Shown here one piece after another: positions 7,255 through 15,839 of a DNA stretch of 28,799 nt. This DNA is from Gemmatimonadota bacterium. Its GTDB lineage: Bacteria; Gemmatimonadota; Gemmatimonadetes; Longimicrobiales; Gaopeijiaceae. Position 1 is the stretch's first letter, and each line of letters opens with the position of its first letter. A model generated the notes under the pieces. That model worked only from the letters and a program-made list of their open reading frames with translations, had not been told where the DNA came from and did not search any database. The DNA lies in the NCBI GenBank assembly GCA_030550695.1, contig JAUQOX010000007.1:1-28799 (forward strand). The letters run 5' to 3'. Position numbers and translations under genes: made by a program.

Positions 7255-7982
7255 GCCGTCCCAGCCGCGGCATCTCCGGTGCCTTGATCTGGCGCAGAGC
7301 CTATTGGCTCCGTCGGGAGCCTGGCCGGAAGGGAATTGCGATTTACCTGTTGGTGCCGGCGCTTTTCTTCCTGCCCCTTGGAGAGTCCGGCCCCTTCCCC
7401 CGCTCCGCGGTGCAAGGGCTCTTGATCGTGATCCTGTCCCTCGCCCTGGGGATCCGGCTGGGAGGGGGGAGGGGTCTGCGGGCGGAAGACCAGGTATGGC
7501 TCTCCCAAAAGGGGGTGTCGTTGGGAGATGTCGCCCTGGAGGACTGGATTTTGGACCTCCTCCCCATGGCCGCGTTGAGCCTTTGGTGGGGGCTCACGGC
7601 CTACCTGGCCAGCATCGGAGAAGGCTGGAGGCCGCTGAGCGTCTTCGTCGTAAGCGGCACGGCCTTCCTCCTCAGCCTTCTGACCAGAACCTTGGTGGGC
7701 GTGATCTCTGCCTTTGGCTATCGGGGCGCGGGGGACCTGGCCGCTGGGCTCATCGTGATCTCGTTCCTGCTCTTTCAGGTGTCGTTTTTCGTGTCCCCTG
7801 CCGCCCAAACGGCCATCCGTTTGGGTACGCTTCCCATCTTCAGGATCCCAGAGGCAGTAAGGGCCCTTCTGGAGGGGGACCTTGCCGTAGCCGCCCCGGA
7901 CCTGCTGCACATCCTTGCCCTCTTGGGTGTCATGCTCTGGGCGACCTACTGGAGAATGGAGCGATGGCGCCCTCTGGTGTGA
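7251..7982 (+). CDS. ABC transporter permease (membrane subunit)
   Basis: Integral membrane protein of 243 residues with about six hydrophobic segments, among them IAIYLLVPALFFLPL, AVQGLLIVILSLALGI, LLPMAALSLWWGLTAYLA, SVFVVSGTAFLLSLL, LAAGLIVISFLLFQVSFFV and LLHILALLGVMLWATY. No sequence motif names the family, so the call rests on topology and on the 4-bp overlap with the ATPase gene, with GGGAGGA as ribosome site. It probably pairs with that ATPase as the channel-forming subunit, likely as a homodimer. About 200 bp without a gene follow, ending at the iron operon. Confidence 0.78.
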   Translation: MSRPSRGISGALIWRRAYWLRREPGRKGIAIYLLVPALFFLPLGESGPFPRSAVQGLLIVILSLALGIRLGGGRGLRAEDQVWLSQKGVSLGDVALEDWILDLLPMAALSLWWGLTAYLASIGEGWRPLSVFVVSGTAFLLSLLTRTLVGVISAFGYRGAGDLAAGLIVISFLLFQVSFFVSPAAQTAIRLGTLPIFRIPEAVRALLEGDLAVAAPDLLHILALLGVMLWATYWRMERWRPLV

Positions 7983-8121
7983 AGGTGGGAAGGGGAGGGA
8001 GACGGCGAGTTCCTCTGCCGGGCCGAGGGAACCGCCGAGGGCCGGTCCCGGCAGGGGAGGCTTTGGGGGGGGCGCGTGGCCTCGGGGGCATCCTGCGGGC
8101 TTGATGGAACCGCTTGCCCCC

Positions 8122-8145
8122 GTTAGGTTTTAGGACAGCCTAAAA
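8122..8145. promoter_or_regulatory. DtxR/MntR-type metal-regulator box
   Basis: A perfect inverted repeat TTTTAGGACAGCCTAAAA (8128-8145; 7-bp arms, 4-bp spacer) contains the TTAGG-N4-CCTAA core of DtxR/IdeR-type operators. An extra TTAGG half-site lies at 8123-8127, allowing a second register. It is an AT-rich island 40 bp before the start of a DtxR-family gene that is followed by feoB. The simplest reading is autoregulation and metal-dependent repression of ferrous iron uptake. Confidence 0.75.
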
Positions 8146-8184
8146 ACCCCGATTTCCTCCTTTCCCGTATCTCCGGATCCGTGG

Positions 8185-9219
8185 ATGAGTCCTACCCTGG
8201 CCCTATTGGTGTTCCTTTCGGCCGTGGCCCTGGCCGTCGTTCTCTTCTGGCCGGAGGCGGGTCTGCTGCATCGGGCGGCCCGGGTCTTGGGGATGACGGA
8301 GCGGGTACGGTTGGAAGACACCCTGAAGCACCTCTACAAGTGCGAATACGCCGGCCGGCGCTGTTCGGTGGAGTCCACCGCCGGCGCCGTGGGGGTCAGC
8401 CGGAGCCAGGCGCTCCGCCTGCTGGCACGGTTGGAGGAGCAGGGGCTGGCCAGGGCCCATTCCGACGGCTTTTCCCTCACCGAGGCGGGGAGGGAGTACG
8501 CCCTTCACCTGGTTCGGACCCATCGGCTTTTGGAACGCTTCCTGGCCGACCGGACAGGAATCCCCCCCGCGGACTGGCACCGGGAGGCGGAACGGCGGGA
8601 GCACCGCTTGAGCCCGGCAGAGCGGGAGGCCTTGGCCAGCCAGTTGGGGCACCCGGCGTACGACCCCCACGGCGACCCCATCCCCAGCCCCGAAGGTCAC
8701 CTCCCCCCCCGAACCGGGGTGCCCCTCACCGCCCTGGACCCCGGCGAGATGGGGTCCATCGTCCACTTGGGCGACGAGCCCCGGGAGATCTATCAGGCCC
8801 TCTCCGAAGCGGGCCTCAGTCCCTCCATGACGGTACGGGCTCTGAAGTCGCCCGAGGGCGAAGTCCGCTTTGAGACTGCCGGTAGGGAGCTGTCCCTCAG
8901 GCCGCTGGTGGCTCGGCATATCACGGTGGAACCCCTCCCTCGGGCACCGGGGGAAGAAGCCCCGGGCGCTACCTTGGCTGACCTGGCCGACGGGGAGTGG
9001 GGGCGGGTCGTGGCGTTGCACCCGGCTCTGCAAGGGCCCCAGCGGCGACGGCTGCTGGACCTGGGCCTGGTACCGGGAACTCGGGTGCGGGCGGAGTTCC
9101 GGACCGGGAGCGGTGACCCGGTGGCCTATCGGGTCCGGGGCGCCCTCCTCGCCTTGCGGAAGGACCAGGCCCGGTGGGTCCAGGTGGAAGCCCTGGGGCG
9201 GTTGGAGGCCGGGAGGTGA
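8185..9219 (+). CDS. Membrane-anchored DtxR-family regulator fused to FeoA domains
   Basis: A 344-residue metal-dependent regulator. Residues 4-22 form a transmembrane helix. A winged HTH follows (about 44-105), then the DtxR metal-binding and dimerization helices (about 106-155), an SH3/FeoA-like domain (about 175-250) and a second, clearer FeoA domain (about 263-336, RRRLLDLGLVPGTRV). Candidate metal ligands by comparison with DtxR and MntR are Asp45, His113, Glu117, His132, Glu136, Glu139 and His140. Glu136 occupies the place of DtxR Cys102, so the set is MntR-like although the gene sits beside feoB. Its stop lies 3 bp before feoB, whose ribosome site (GGGAGGTGA) overlaps it. A DtxR-type box lies upstream. 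It may combine iron sensing with FeoA-like assistance to FeoB at the membrane. Confidence 0.85.
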   Translation: MSPTLALLVFLSAVALAVVLFWPEAGLLHRAARVLGMTERVRLEDTLKHLYKCEYAGRRCSVESTAGAVGVSRSQALRLLARLEEQGLARAHSDGFSLTEAGREYALHLVRTHRLLERFLADRTGIPPADWHREAERREHRLSPAEREALASQLGHPAYDPHGDPIPSPEGHLPPRTGVPLTALDPGEMGSIVHLGDEPREIYQALSEAGLSPSMTVRALKSPEGEVRFETAGRELSLRPLVARHITVEPLPRAPGEEAPGATLADLADGEWGRVVALHPALQGPQRRRLLDLGLVPGTRVRAEFRTGSGDPVAYRVRGALLALRKDQARWVQVEALGRLEAGR

Positions 9220-9222
9220 CCC

Positions 9223-11400
9223 ATGCCTGCCACCGCTTCCCCTTTCCGCCGCCGGAACACCCTTCGCGAGTCGGAGTTGGTGCCCCTGGGTCTCAAGGGA
9301 GACCGTTGGGATATGTTGGTGGCCTTGGCCGGCAATCCCAATACGGGGAAGAGCACCGTTTTCAATGCCCTCACCGGCCTGCGGCAGCACACGGGGAATT
9401 GGCCGGGCAAGACGGTGACCCGGGCCGAGGGCACCCTGGCCTACGAGGGCCGGCGGATCAAGATCGTGGACCTCCCCGGCACCTACTCCCTCCAGGCGGC
9501 CAGCGCCGACGAGGAAGTGGCCAGGGACTTCCTGCTCTTGGGTTCGCCCGATGTCACGGTGGTGGTGGTGGACGCCACCCTTTTGGAACGCAACCTCAGC
9601 CTGGTGCTCCAGGTTCTGGAGATCACGGACCGGGTGGTGGTGTGCCTGAACCTCACGGACGAGGCCCGGCGCAAGGGGCTGGAGGTGGACGGCGAGGCCT
9701 TGTCCAGCCGACTGGGGGTGCCGGTGGTGGCCACGGTGGCCCGGCAGCGGGTGGGGATCCAGGCCCTCCTGAGGACCGTGGTGGCCGTGGGGGAAGGGAA
9801 GATCCCCACCTCCCCCCGGCGGGTGCAGGAGCTCCCGGGGGAACTGGTGGCGGCCTTGGGCCGGGTTCTCCCGGCGCTGGAGCGGGTGAGTCCGGGTCTT
9901 CCCAATGCCCGCTGGGTGGCCCTTCGTCTTCTCACCGGGGACGAGTCGGTGCTTTCGGCCCTGCGGAGGGGAGATCTGGGAGGGGGGGACCCGGAAGAGG
10001 TCCTCCGGCTGGCCGCGGATCTCCGCTGGGCCCTCCCCATGGACCTGCAGGATCGCCTCATGGAGAGCTTTTACCAGGAGGCCGAGGCCATCGCCCGGGA
10101 GGTCGTACGACTGCCCCCCGGCGGGCTGCGGGACGACCTGGACCGAAGGTTGGATCGGATCCTCACCAGCCGGCGCTGGGGGATCCCCGTGATGCTGGTC
10201 ACTCTGGCCCTGGTGTTCTGGTTGACCATCGAGGGTGCGAATCTCCCCTCTTCCCTCCTCTCCGCTCTCCTGGTGGATACCCTGCACCCCTTCCTCAAGG
10301 GATGGGCCGCAGGGGTGGGGCTCCCCGGCTGGCTTTCCGGCCTTCTCCTCGACGGGATGTATCTGTCCACCGCCTGGGTGGTGAGTGTCATGCTTCCCCC
10401 CATGGCCATCTTCTTCCCGCTCTTCACCCTTCTGGAGGATTTCGGGTACCTGCCCCGGGTGGCCTTCAATTTGGATCCCGTTTTCCGGCGGGTAGGGGCC
10501 CACGGCAAGCAAGCCCTCACCATGTGCATGGGCTTCGGCTGCAACGCCGCCGGGGTGGTGTCCACCCGCATCATCGATTCCCCACGGGAGAGGCTCCTGG
10601 CCATCGTGACGAACAACTTCTCCCTCTGCAACGGCCGCTGGCCTACGCAGATCCTCATGGCGTCCATCTTCCTCGGCACCCTGGCCCCACCCCATTGGGC
10701 AGGTCTTCTCTCGGCAGCGGCCGTGGTGGGGGTTGCCCTCCTGGGGGTAGGATTCATGTTCCTGAGCTCCTGGTTCCTTTCCCGCACCTTCCTCCGGGGG
10801 GAACCCACGGCCTTCAGCCTGGAGCTTCCCCCTTACCGCCCGCCCCGACTGTTCCAGACCCTCTACACCTCGCTGGTGGACCGGACCCTGATCATCCTAG
10901 GACGCGCCGTGGCCTTCGCCCTTCCCGCAGGAGCCGTCATCTGGCTGATTTCCCACCTTCACGCCGGAGACGAAAGCCTTGCGGGTAGGCTGGTGGGATG
11001 GCTCGATCCGGTCGGCACGGCCGTGGGGCTGAATGGCGTCATCCTTCTGGCCTATGTCGTGGCCATTCCCGCCAACGAAATCGTCATCCCCACCGTTCTC
11101 ATGCTCACGGCCCTGGTGGGAGGGGGGTTGGGCCTGGAGACCCCGGAAGGCGTGCTCTTCGAGCTGGGACTCACCGGCACCGGCGAGCTGCTACGGGCGG
11201 GAGGGTGGACCACCCTGACGGGGCTGAACCTCATGCTGTTCAGCCTTCTTCATAATCCCTGCTCCACCACCCTTTACACCATCTATCGTGAGACAGGGAG
11301 CTGGAAGTGGACGGCGGTGTCGGCGTTGCTGCCCCTGGCTCTGGGTTTCACGGTGACCTTTGTGGTGACCCAGGTGTGGCGGTTGGTGGGGGCATCCTGA
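9223..11400 (+). CDS. feoB: Ferrous iron transport protein B
   Basis: Inner-membrane Fe(II) transporter with an N-terminal GTPase, 725 residues, close to normal FeoB length. The G domain has G1 GNPNTGKS (37-44), the switch region around GNWPGKTVTR, G3 DLPG (83-86) and G4 NLTD (143-146). The membrane part includes both Gate-type segments and the FeoB signature GFGCNAAGVVSTRI, plus the later core AIPANEIVIPTVLM. The start is fixed by GGGAGGTGA overlapping the preceding stop codon. It is cotranscribed with the DtxR-FeoA fusion, which supplies the FeoA function. No FeoC gene is seen. Repression through the box at 8122-8145 under metal sufficiency is likely. Confidence 0.97.
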   Translation: MPATASPFRRRNTLRESELVPLGLKGDRWDMLVALAGNPNTGKSTVFNALTGLRQHTGNWPGKTVTRAEGTLAYEGRRIKIVDLPGTYSLQAASADEEVARDFLLLGSPDVTVVVVDATLLERNLSLVLQVLEITDRVVVCLNLTDEARRKGLEVDGEALSSRLGVPVVATVARQRVGIQALLRTVVAVGEGKIPTSPRRVQELPGELVAALGRVLPALERVSPGLPNARWVALRLLTGDESVLSALRRGDLGGGDPEEVLRLAADLRWALPMDLQDRLMESFYQEAEAIAREVVRLPPGGLRDDLDRRLDRILTSRRWGIPVMLVTLALVFWLTIEGANLPSSLLSALLVDTLHPFLKGWAAGVGLPGWLSGLLLDGMYLSTAWVVSVMLPPMAIFFPLFTLLEDFGYLPRVAFNLDPVFRRVGAHGKQALTMCMGFGCNAAGVVSTRIIDSPRERLLAIVTNNFSLCNGRWPTQILMASIFLGTLAPPHWAGLLSAAAVVGVALLGVGFMFLSSWFLSRTFLRGEPTAFSLELPPYRPPRLFQTLYTSLVDRTLIILGRAVAFALPAGAVIWLISHLHAGDESLAGRLVGWLDPVGTAVGLNGVILLAYVVAIPANEIVIPTVLMLTALVGGGLGLETPEGVLFELGLTGTGELLRAGGWTTLTGLNLMLFSLLHNPCSTTLYTIYRETGSWKWTAVSALLPLALGFTVTFVVTQVWRLVGAS

Positions 11401-11455
11401 AGGAGGAGCCCCCCACGGGGCCGATGGCGCCGCCGCGGGGGCAACCGGGGGGGCC

Positions 11456-11482
11456 GCCGTCGGCCCCTGGTGCCGAGACGGC
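11456..11482. terminator. Hairpin between convergent feoB and parA-like gene
   Basis: GCCGTC (11456-11461) pairs with GACGGC (11477-11482), with an inner GGC/GCC helix and a short loop. It lies in the 168-bp gap between the convergent feoB and ParA-type genes, where a bidirectional terminator is expected. It lacks a U-tract, so intrinsic termination is uncertain. Smaller GC-rich hairpins, for example GCCCC-CCAC-GGGGC near 11408-11421, lie next to it. Confidence 0.35.
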
Positions 11483-11568
11483 TGGGGCGGCGCTGGGAGG
11501 CCGGCAGCAGGTGACCCGCGACCTGCCAGGCGGGTGGGTTCTCCGCAAAGGGAGGGAGGAAGGCTTCC

Positions 11569-12339
11569 TCAGGGGCGGGTAAAGTACCCTTTTCCCAAGC
11601 GCATCCACCGCCGGATTTCGCGCCAGAGGGCTTCGTAGGCCTCGGCCGCCGGGGAGGTTCGGGCGAACACATGCACGGGAGCCCGGTGGATGCCCATCTG
11701 TTCCACGGCGCTGGAGTACGGGATTTCCGTGCGCAGGAACGGCAAGGGAATTTCCTCCACCAGATCCGCGGTTTTTCGGTGCAAGGCCTTTCTTCGGTCC
11801 ACCATGCAAAAGAAGGGATAGACCCCCAGGCGTTTCGCCTTCACTTCCTTGAGAGATTTGAGGAGCTGCAGGAGGGTGCGGAGGGAGAGGGGGGTAGGGA
11901 TAGTAGGCACCAGGAGAATATCCGCAGCACGGAACACGCTCTCCGACACCAGCGATATGCTGGGGGCACAGTCGAGAAAGAGGAAATCGTAGGTGTCCCG
12001 CAGGGGTGCGAGGACCTTACCCAATTGTCTCACCGGCTCCTTGGTGTTTTCCAGCACCAGGTCCAGATGGCGGTAGGAGAAGTCCGCCGGCAGAATATCC
12101 AGACCCTCGAAATCCGTGGCCTTGATGCGGGAGTCGAGGTCGGCCCGACCCAGAAGCAGTTTCTTGCCGCCGCCCTTGACCTTGGGCTTCACACGAAAGT
12201 AGAAACTCGCGGCCCCTTGCGGATCCAGATCCCAGATCAGGGTGGGGAAGCCTTGGCGTGCGGCCAGATAGGCAAGATTGACAGCCGTGGCGGTCTTGCC
12301 TACGCCTCCCTTGATGTTGTAGACGGCCAGGGTCTGCAA
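11569..12339 (-). CDS. ParA/McdA-type ATPase
   Basis: Deviant-Walker ATPase of the ParA/MinD superfamily, 256 residues. It has the signature-lysine motif KGGVGKTA at residues 10-17, switch segment DLDPQGAAS, Walker B region FLFLDCAPSISLVSE and the LVPTIPTPLSLRTL segment. Such ATPases bind DNA or membrane as ATP dimers and position plasmids, chromosomes, carboxysomes or other cargo through a stimulating partner. Translation starts at TTG (12339) with GAGGAG about 10 bases upstream. The gene lies 33 bp after the CHAD-protein gene in the same direction, with no parB or parS-like repeat in sight. That pairing suggests a cargo other than DNA, possibly polyphosphate granules; this is inference. An orphan ParA with an unlinked partner is the alternative. 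Confidence 0.92.
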   Translation of the reverse strand: MQTLAVYNIKGGVGKTATAVNLAYLAARQGFPTLIWDLDPQGAASFYFRVKPKVKGGGKKLLLGRADLDSRIKATDFEGLDILPADFSYRHLDLVLENTKEPVRQLGKVLAPLRDTYDFLFLDCAPSISLVSESVFRAADILLVPTIPTPLSLRTLLQLLKSLKEVKAKRLGVYPFFCMVDRRKALHRKTADLVEEIPLPFLRTEIPYSSAVEQMGIHRAPVHVFARTSPAAEAYEALWREIRRWMRLGKGYFTRP

Positions 12340-12372
12340 GGCGGTTCTGCTCCTCGGGCCTGCCGGTCCGGG

Positions 12373-13941
12373 CTAAGGCGGGGGACGGAGGCCCTCTACC
12401 TCCAGGTCCAGGAGTTCCAGGAACGATTTCCGGCTCGGGTGACGAGCGAAGGCCCGAAACCGCTTTCGGAAAGCCTTCCGCTCCAAAACCTGACGGGTCT
12501 CCAGCTGCCCCACAAGACGGCCCATGGCCAGAAGAGTTTCCGGCGGCGCTTGGCCACGCCCCACGAGTTCCCGGGCGGACTCTTCCAGGGCGGCAGCCTG
12601 CCCCACCAGATCATGGTAGGTCCCCAGGGTATCCTGGAGTTTGCGAAGCTGTCGCTCCAGGGGAGAAACCAGGGGACCTGGATAGAGGCTCTGGAAGAAG
12701 GTGAGGAGATAGCGGAGCTTCTTACAGGCGATGCGCAGGCGGTGGAGCTCCTCGGGGGGGGATGCGTCGGAGACGGACTCCCCCGCCGCCAGAACCCGCT
12801 TCATGGCCTTTCGGATCCGGCGCCCAGCCACCCGGGAGATGGGGAGATGCCCCTGTTCCCCGACCCCCTCGTGGGTCTTTTCCAGAAAGCTCGCCCAGCC
12901 CTCGCGGAAAAGGCGGTAGCGTCGCGATCGGAGGGTTCTGGCCAGGGCTCGGTAGGCCTCCTGGCGGCGAGCCCTCAGCAGCCGGGCCAAGGGCTCCAGG
13001 GCCCGGTCGGCCTCGGGAGGAAGTTCCTCCCGGTACCCGGCCAGGTGGAGGAGATACACGTCCAAGTCCCGAAGGGGGCCGGTGGCGTCCGCCAGCCAGC
13101 GAAGCTCCCCTTGGAAAGGCCGGATTTCTCCTTGGGAGAAGACCCCCTTGAGCTGGCCCACGGCCGACCGGGTCCGCCGCAGGGCCACCCGGTAGTCATG
13201 GAGGAATTCGGTGTCCCAGTCCTGGAGGATGCCTTCTTCGTTCGCCTGAAGGATCCGGAACAAGCGGAGCAGGATCTGGCGGACCGCCAGATGGGCTGGG
13301 GTTTCGGGGTCGAGGGTCAGGTCCAAAGCCGAGCTGTAGGGCCAAGGAACCTTCCCCACGGCCTCCAGGGCCAATTCGGCCTCGCCGCGGGGACACGCCT
13401 CCAGACCGAAAGTCCGGCGCAACGCTTCGGCGGCGTCGGCGGCTTCGTCTTCGTAGCCCTTGAGGGGTGTGACCAGGAGGAGGGGGGGGAGGGGACGAGC
13501 CCGCCTGGGAGGTTCGGGGGGAAGACGGGCGCTTCCCTGTCGGAGGACGAGGCGGGCCACCGTCTTGTCGTCGGGGTTGAGGAGGTCCCAACCGAGGACG
13601 CGGGCGTGCACCTCCACCTGGGGAAAGAGCCGACGCACGTTGACGAGCCGGGAAAGGGTCTGCCGGAACAGCCCGGCAGGGAGGTCCCAGGCAAAGGCGG
13701 GAGAAGCGGCCATCCGCAGGTGGAGGGGGTGGGGGGTAGGGCCGGCGAGGATCAGAGCGGTCCGCCTCCCCTCCCTCCTCACCGCCAGGGAACACCCGCG
13801 GCGGAGAAGAGCCCCGTCGAAGGTGTCCAGATAGGTAAGGCGATCCCGGCTGAAGCGGGGCCCCTGCCATCGGAACGAAGCCCCCACGGCCTCCCGGAGG
13901 GCTTCCGGGGCAGGGGTCGAGTTCAGGACGAAGCAAAGCAC
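12373..13941 (-). CDS. CYTH-like / CHAD domain protein
   Basis: A 522-residue protein with a C-terminal CHAD domain (about 225-500), an alpha-helical domain of conserved histidines and basic residues that binds polyphosphate and targets polyP granules. The two hallmark helices are visible: HDYRVALRRTRSA (248-260) and HRLRIACKKLRYLL (about 405-418). The N-terminal part (about 1-190) resembles a CYTH triphosphate-tunnel domain (RLTYLDTFDGALLRRGCSLAVRR) but lacks the ExExK opening motif, so it may be inactive. Start is GTG with GGGAGGG upstream. It is divergent from the Pap-PPK1 operon and probably cotranscribed with the ParA-type ATPase. A role as granule-associated protein is well supported by context. 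Confidence 0.9.
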   Translation of the reverse strand: MLCFVLNSTPAPEALREAVGASFRWQGPRFSRDRLTYLDTFDGALLRRGCSLAVRREGRRTALILAGPTPHPLHLRMAASPAFAWDLPAGLFRQTLSRLVNVRRLFPQVEVHARVLGWDLLNPDDKTVARLVLRQGSARLPPEPPRRARPLPPLLLVTPLKGYEDEAADAAEALRRTFGLEACPRGEAELALEAVGKVPWPYSSALDLTLDPETPAHLAVRQILLRLFRILQANEEGILQDWDTEFLHDYRVALRRTRSAVGQLKGVFSQGEIRPFQGELRWLADATGPLRDLDVYLLHLAGYREELPPEADRALEPLARLLRARRQEAYRALARTLRSRRYRLFREGWASFLEKTHEGVGEQGHLPISRVAGRRIRKAMKRVLAAGESVSDASPPEELHRLRIACKKLRYLLTFFQSLYPGPLVSPLERQLRKLQDTLGTYHDLVGQAAALEESARELVGRGQAPPETLLAMGRLVGQLETRQVLERKAFRKRFRAFARHPSRKSFLELLDLEVEGLRPPP

Positions 13942-13982
13942 CCAGACCCTCCCGAAAAATCTCGTGCGGGGGCCCCTTGGCT

Positions 13983-14009
13983 ATGATAGTTTAGGGAATG
14001 GCGTGGCAA
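13983..14009 (-). promoter_or_regulatory. Possible promoter for the CHAD-ParA operon
   Basis: Read leftward, TTGCCA (14009-14004) and TATCAT (13988-13983) resemble -35 and -10 boxes with a 15-base spacer, slightly short. They lie in the least GC-rich stretch of the 293-bp divergent spacer (13942-14234), about 40 bases from the GTG start. No clear promoter for the rightward pap gene was recognised in the same spacer. Confidence 0.35.
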
Positions 14010-14234
14010 CAGGCACAGTTCGGCAAATCCTGAAGCTCCCCTTCCGTCCTCGCCCGGTGCAGGCGCGGCACGGAAAGGGATGCAAGCCAGGTCGAGGGTG
14101 AGCGAGAACCGCGGAGACTGCTTCGGCAGACCAACGGTCCGGGGTAAAGATCATCTTCCAGGGTAACGATTCCGAGACCGGAAGGTCACGAAACGCAGGT
14201 CTCGACGCTTGTCGAAAGACACAGGGGGCCGCCC

Positions 14235-15827
14235 ATGTTCGAGGCAGCGGAGTTGGGCCAGAGGATCTCCAAAAAGGAATACCGGGAACGGGAAGCGCAG
14301 CTTCGACAGAGTCTCTTGGAGGCCCAGTTCGAGCTGAAAGAGGCAGGATTTCCGGTGCTGGTGCTCTTGAACGGGGTGGACGGCGCCGGCAAAGGCGAGG
14401 TGGCCAACCTTCTCAACGAATGGATGGATGCCCGCCTCATCGTGACCCGGGCCTACGACGACCCCACCACGGACGAGGTGGAGTGGCCGTACTTCTGGCG
14501 GTTCTGGCGGGATCTGCCCCCCGCAGGACGCATGGGGATCTTCCTCAAGGCCTGGTACACGGAGCCCTTCCTCCGCAGAGCCCGGGGGGAGATCAGCCAC
14601 GAAGCCTTCAGCGCCGCCCTCAGCCGGATCGTGGCCTTCGAGGAGACCCTTGCCGTGGATGGGGCCGTGCTTCTCAAGTTCTGGCTTCATCTGGGCAAGA
14701 AACAGCAGAAGGAGCGCTTCAAAGCCCTGGAGAAGAACCCCCGCACCGCCTGGCAGGTCACCAAGGAGGATTGGGAACACTGGAAGCAGTACGACACTTT
14801 CGTTCCCTTGGCGGAGCACCTGATCATGCGCACTTCCACGGGCCGAGCTCCTTGGGAAATCGTGGAATGCACCGACCCCTTGTTCCGGAATCTGGAAATC
14901 GGGGCCAGCCTGCTTCGGGGTATCCGTCGTGGCCTGGAAGAGGCTGAGGCCCGGAAAAAGGCCCGGGAGCTGGAGAAGGCGGACGGCAAGAAAGGGCGGC
15001 GCTACCTGCCTCCTGAGCTGGATCTGGGGACCGGCGGCGAAGGCGCTTACCCCGTGGGGACGGTGCTGTCCAGGCTGGACATGGCCAAGAAACTTACGAA
15101 GGAAAAGTATGAACACCGCCTGGAGCTCCTGCAGGGGGAGCTCTCTACGTTGCACAGGAAGGCCAGGGAAAAGAAGCTTTCCATGATCCTGGTCTTCGAA
15201 GGATGGGACGCCGCGGGGAAGGGGGGGGCGATCCGTCGCATCCTTCGGCCCCTGGATGCCCGTTACGCTCAGGTCATTTCCGTGGCGGCACCCACCGAAG
15301 AGGAGCGGGCCCATCATTATTTGTGGCGGTTCTGGCGGCACCTTCCCCGGGCCGGGCGGGTCACCATTTTCGACCGGAGCTGGTACGGGCGGGTTCTGGT
15401 GGAACGGATCGAAGGCTTCGCCGCGCCGGAGGAGTGGATGCGGGCTTACGCCGAGATCAACCATTTCGAGGGGGAGCTTCTGGAGCACGGGATCGGAATC
15501 TTGAAGTTCTGGATCCATATTACCCCCGACGAGCAAGAGGCCCGCTTCCGGGCCCGGGCGGAATCTCCACTCAAGAGCTGGAAACTCACGGAGGAGGACT
15601 GGCGGAACCGAGACCGCTGGGGAGCCTATGAGCGGGCCGTGAACGACATGGTGGAGCGTACCAGCACTCGCCTGGCGCCGTGGATCCTGGTGGAGGGCAA
15701 CGACAAACGGTACGCCCGGGTCAAGGTGCTGGAGACCGTCTGCCAGGGGTTCCGGGACCTTTTGGCGGGAAAATTCCAGCCTCGGCCCCGGGGTGCCAAG
15801 GCGAAGCGGACGGCCGTCCAGGTGTAG
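14235..15827 (+). CDS. pap: Polyphosphate:AMP phosphotransferase (two-domain PPK2)
   Basis: Transfers phosphate from polyphosphate to AMP, giving ADP, and so returns polyP to the nucleotide pool. The 530-residue length and two tandem PPK2 domains define the Pap class. The C-terminal domain has Walker A GWDAAGKGG (323-331) and the Walker B/lid region FDRSWYGRVLVER (379-391) complete. The N-terminal domain has GVDGAGKG (47-54) but FLKAWYTEP where FDRSWY is expected, so it lacks the Walker B aspartate and is probably non-catalytic, as reported for other Pap enzymes. The ppk1 gene follows after 12 bp, so the two are surely cotranscribed. The ATG at 14235 is preceded by a purine-rich AGGGGG. Confidence 0.94.
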   Translation: MFEAAELGQRISKKEYREREAQLRQSLLEAQFELKEAGFPVLVLLNGVDGAGKGEVANLLNEWMDARLIVTRAYDDPTTDEVEWPYFWRFWRDLPPAGRMGIFLKAWYTEPFLRRARGEISHEAFSAALSRIVAFEETLAVDGAVLLKFWLHLGKKQQKERFKALEKNPRTAWQVTKEDWEHWKQYDTFVPLAEHLIMRTSTGRAPWEIVECTDPLFRNLEIGASLLRGIRRGLEEAEARKKARELEKADGKKGRRYLPPELDLGTGGEGAYPVGTVLSRLDMAKKLTKEKYEHRLELLQGELSTLHRKAREKKLSMILVFEGWDAAGKGGAIRRILRPLDARYAQVISVAAPTEEERAHHYLWRFWRHLPRAGRVTIFDRSWYGRVLVERIEGFAAPEEWMRAYAEINHFEGELLEHGIGILKFWIHITPDEQEARFRARAESPLKSWKLTEEDWRNRDRWGAYERAVNDMVERTSTRLAPWILVEGNDKRYARVKVLETVCQGFRDLLAGKFQPRPRGAKAKRTAVQV

Positions 15828-15839
15828 AGGGAGGATCCC

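Noticed and set aside
9126..9434. A small minus-strand frame across the DtxR-FeoA/feoB junction
   Set aside because: Antisense to two certain genes, with Arg/Ser-rich shadow composition and no motif.
11569..12339. Chromosome or plasmid partition locus (parAB, origin nearby)
   Set aside because: No parB, no parS-like palindromes, no dnaA or rep gene; the TTG-started ATPase is instead paired with a CHAD gene.
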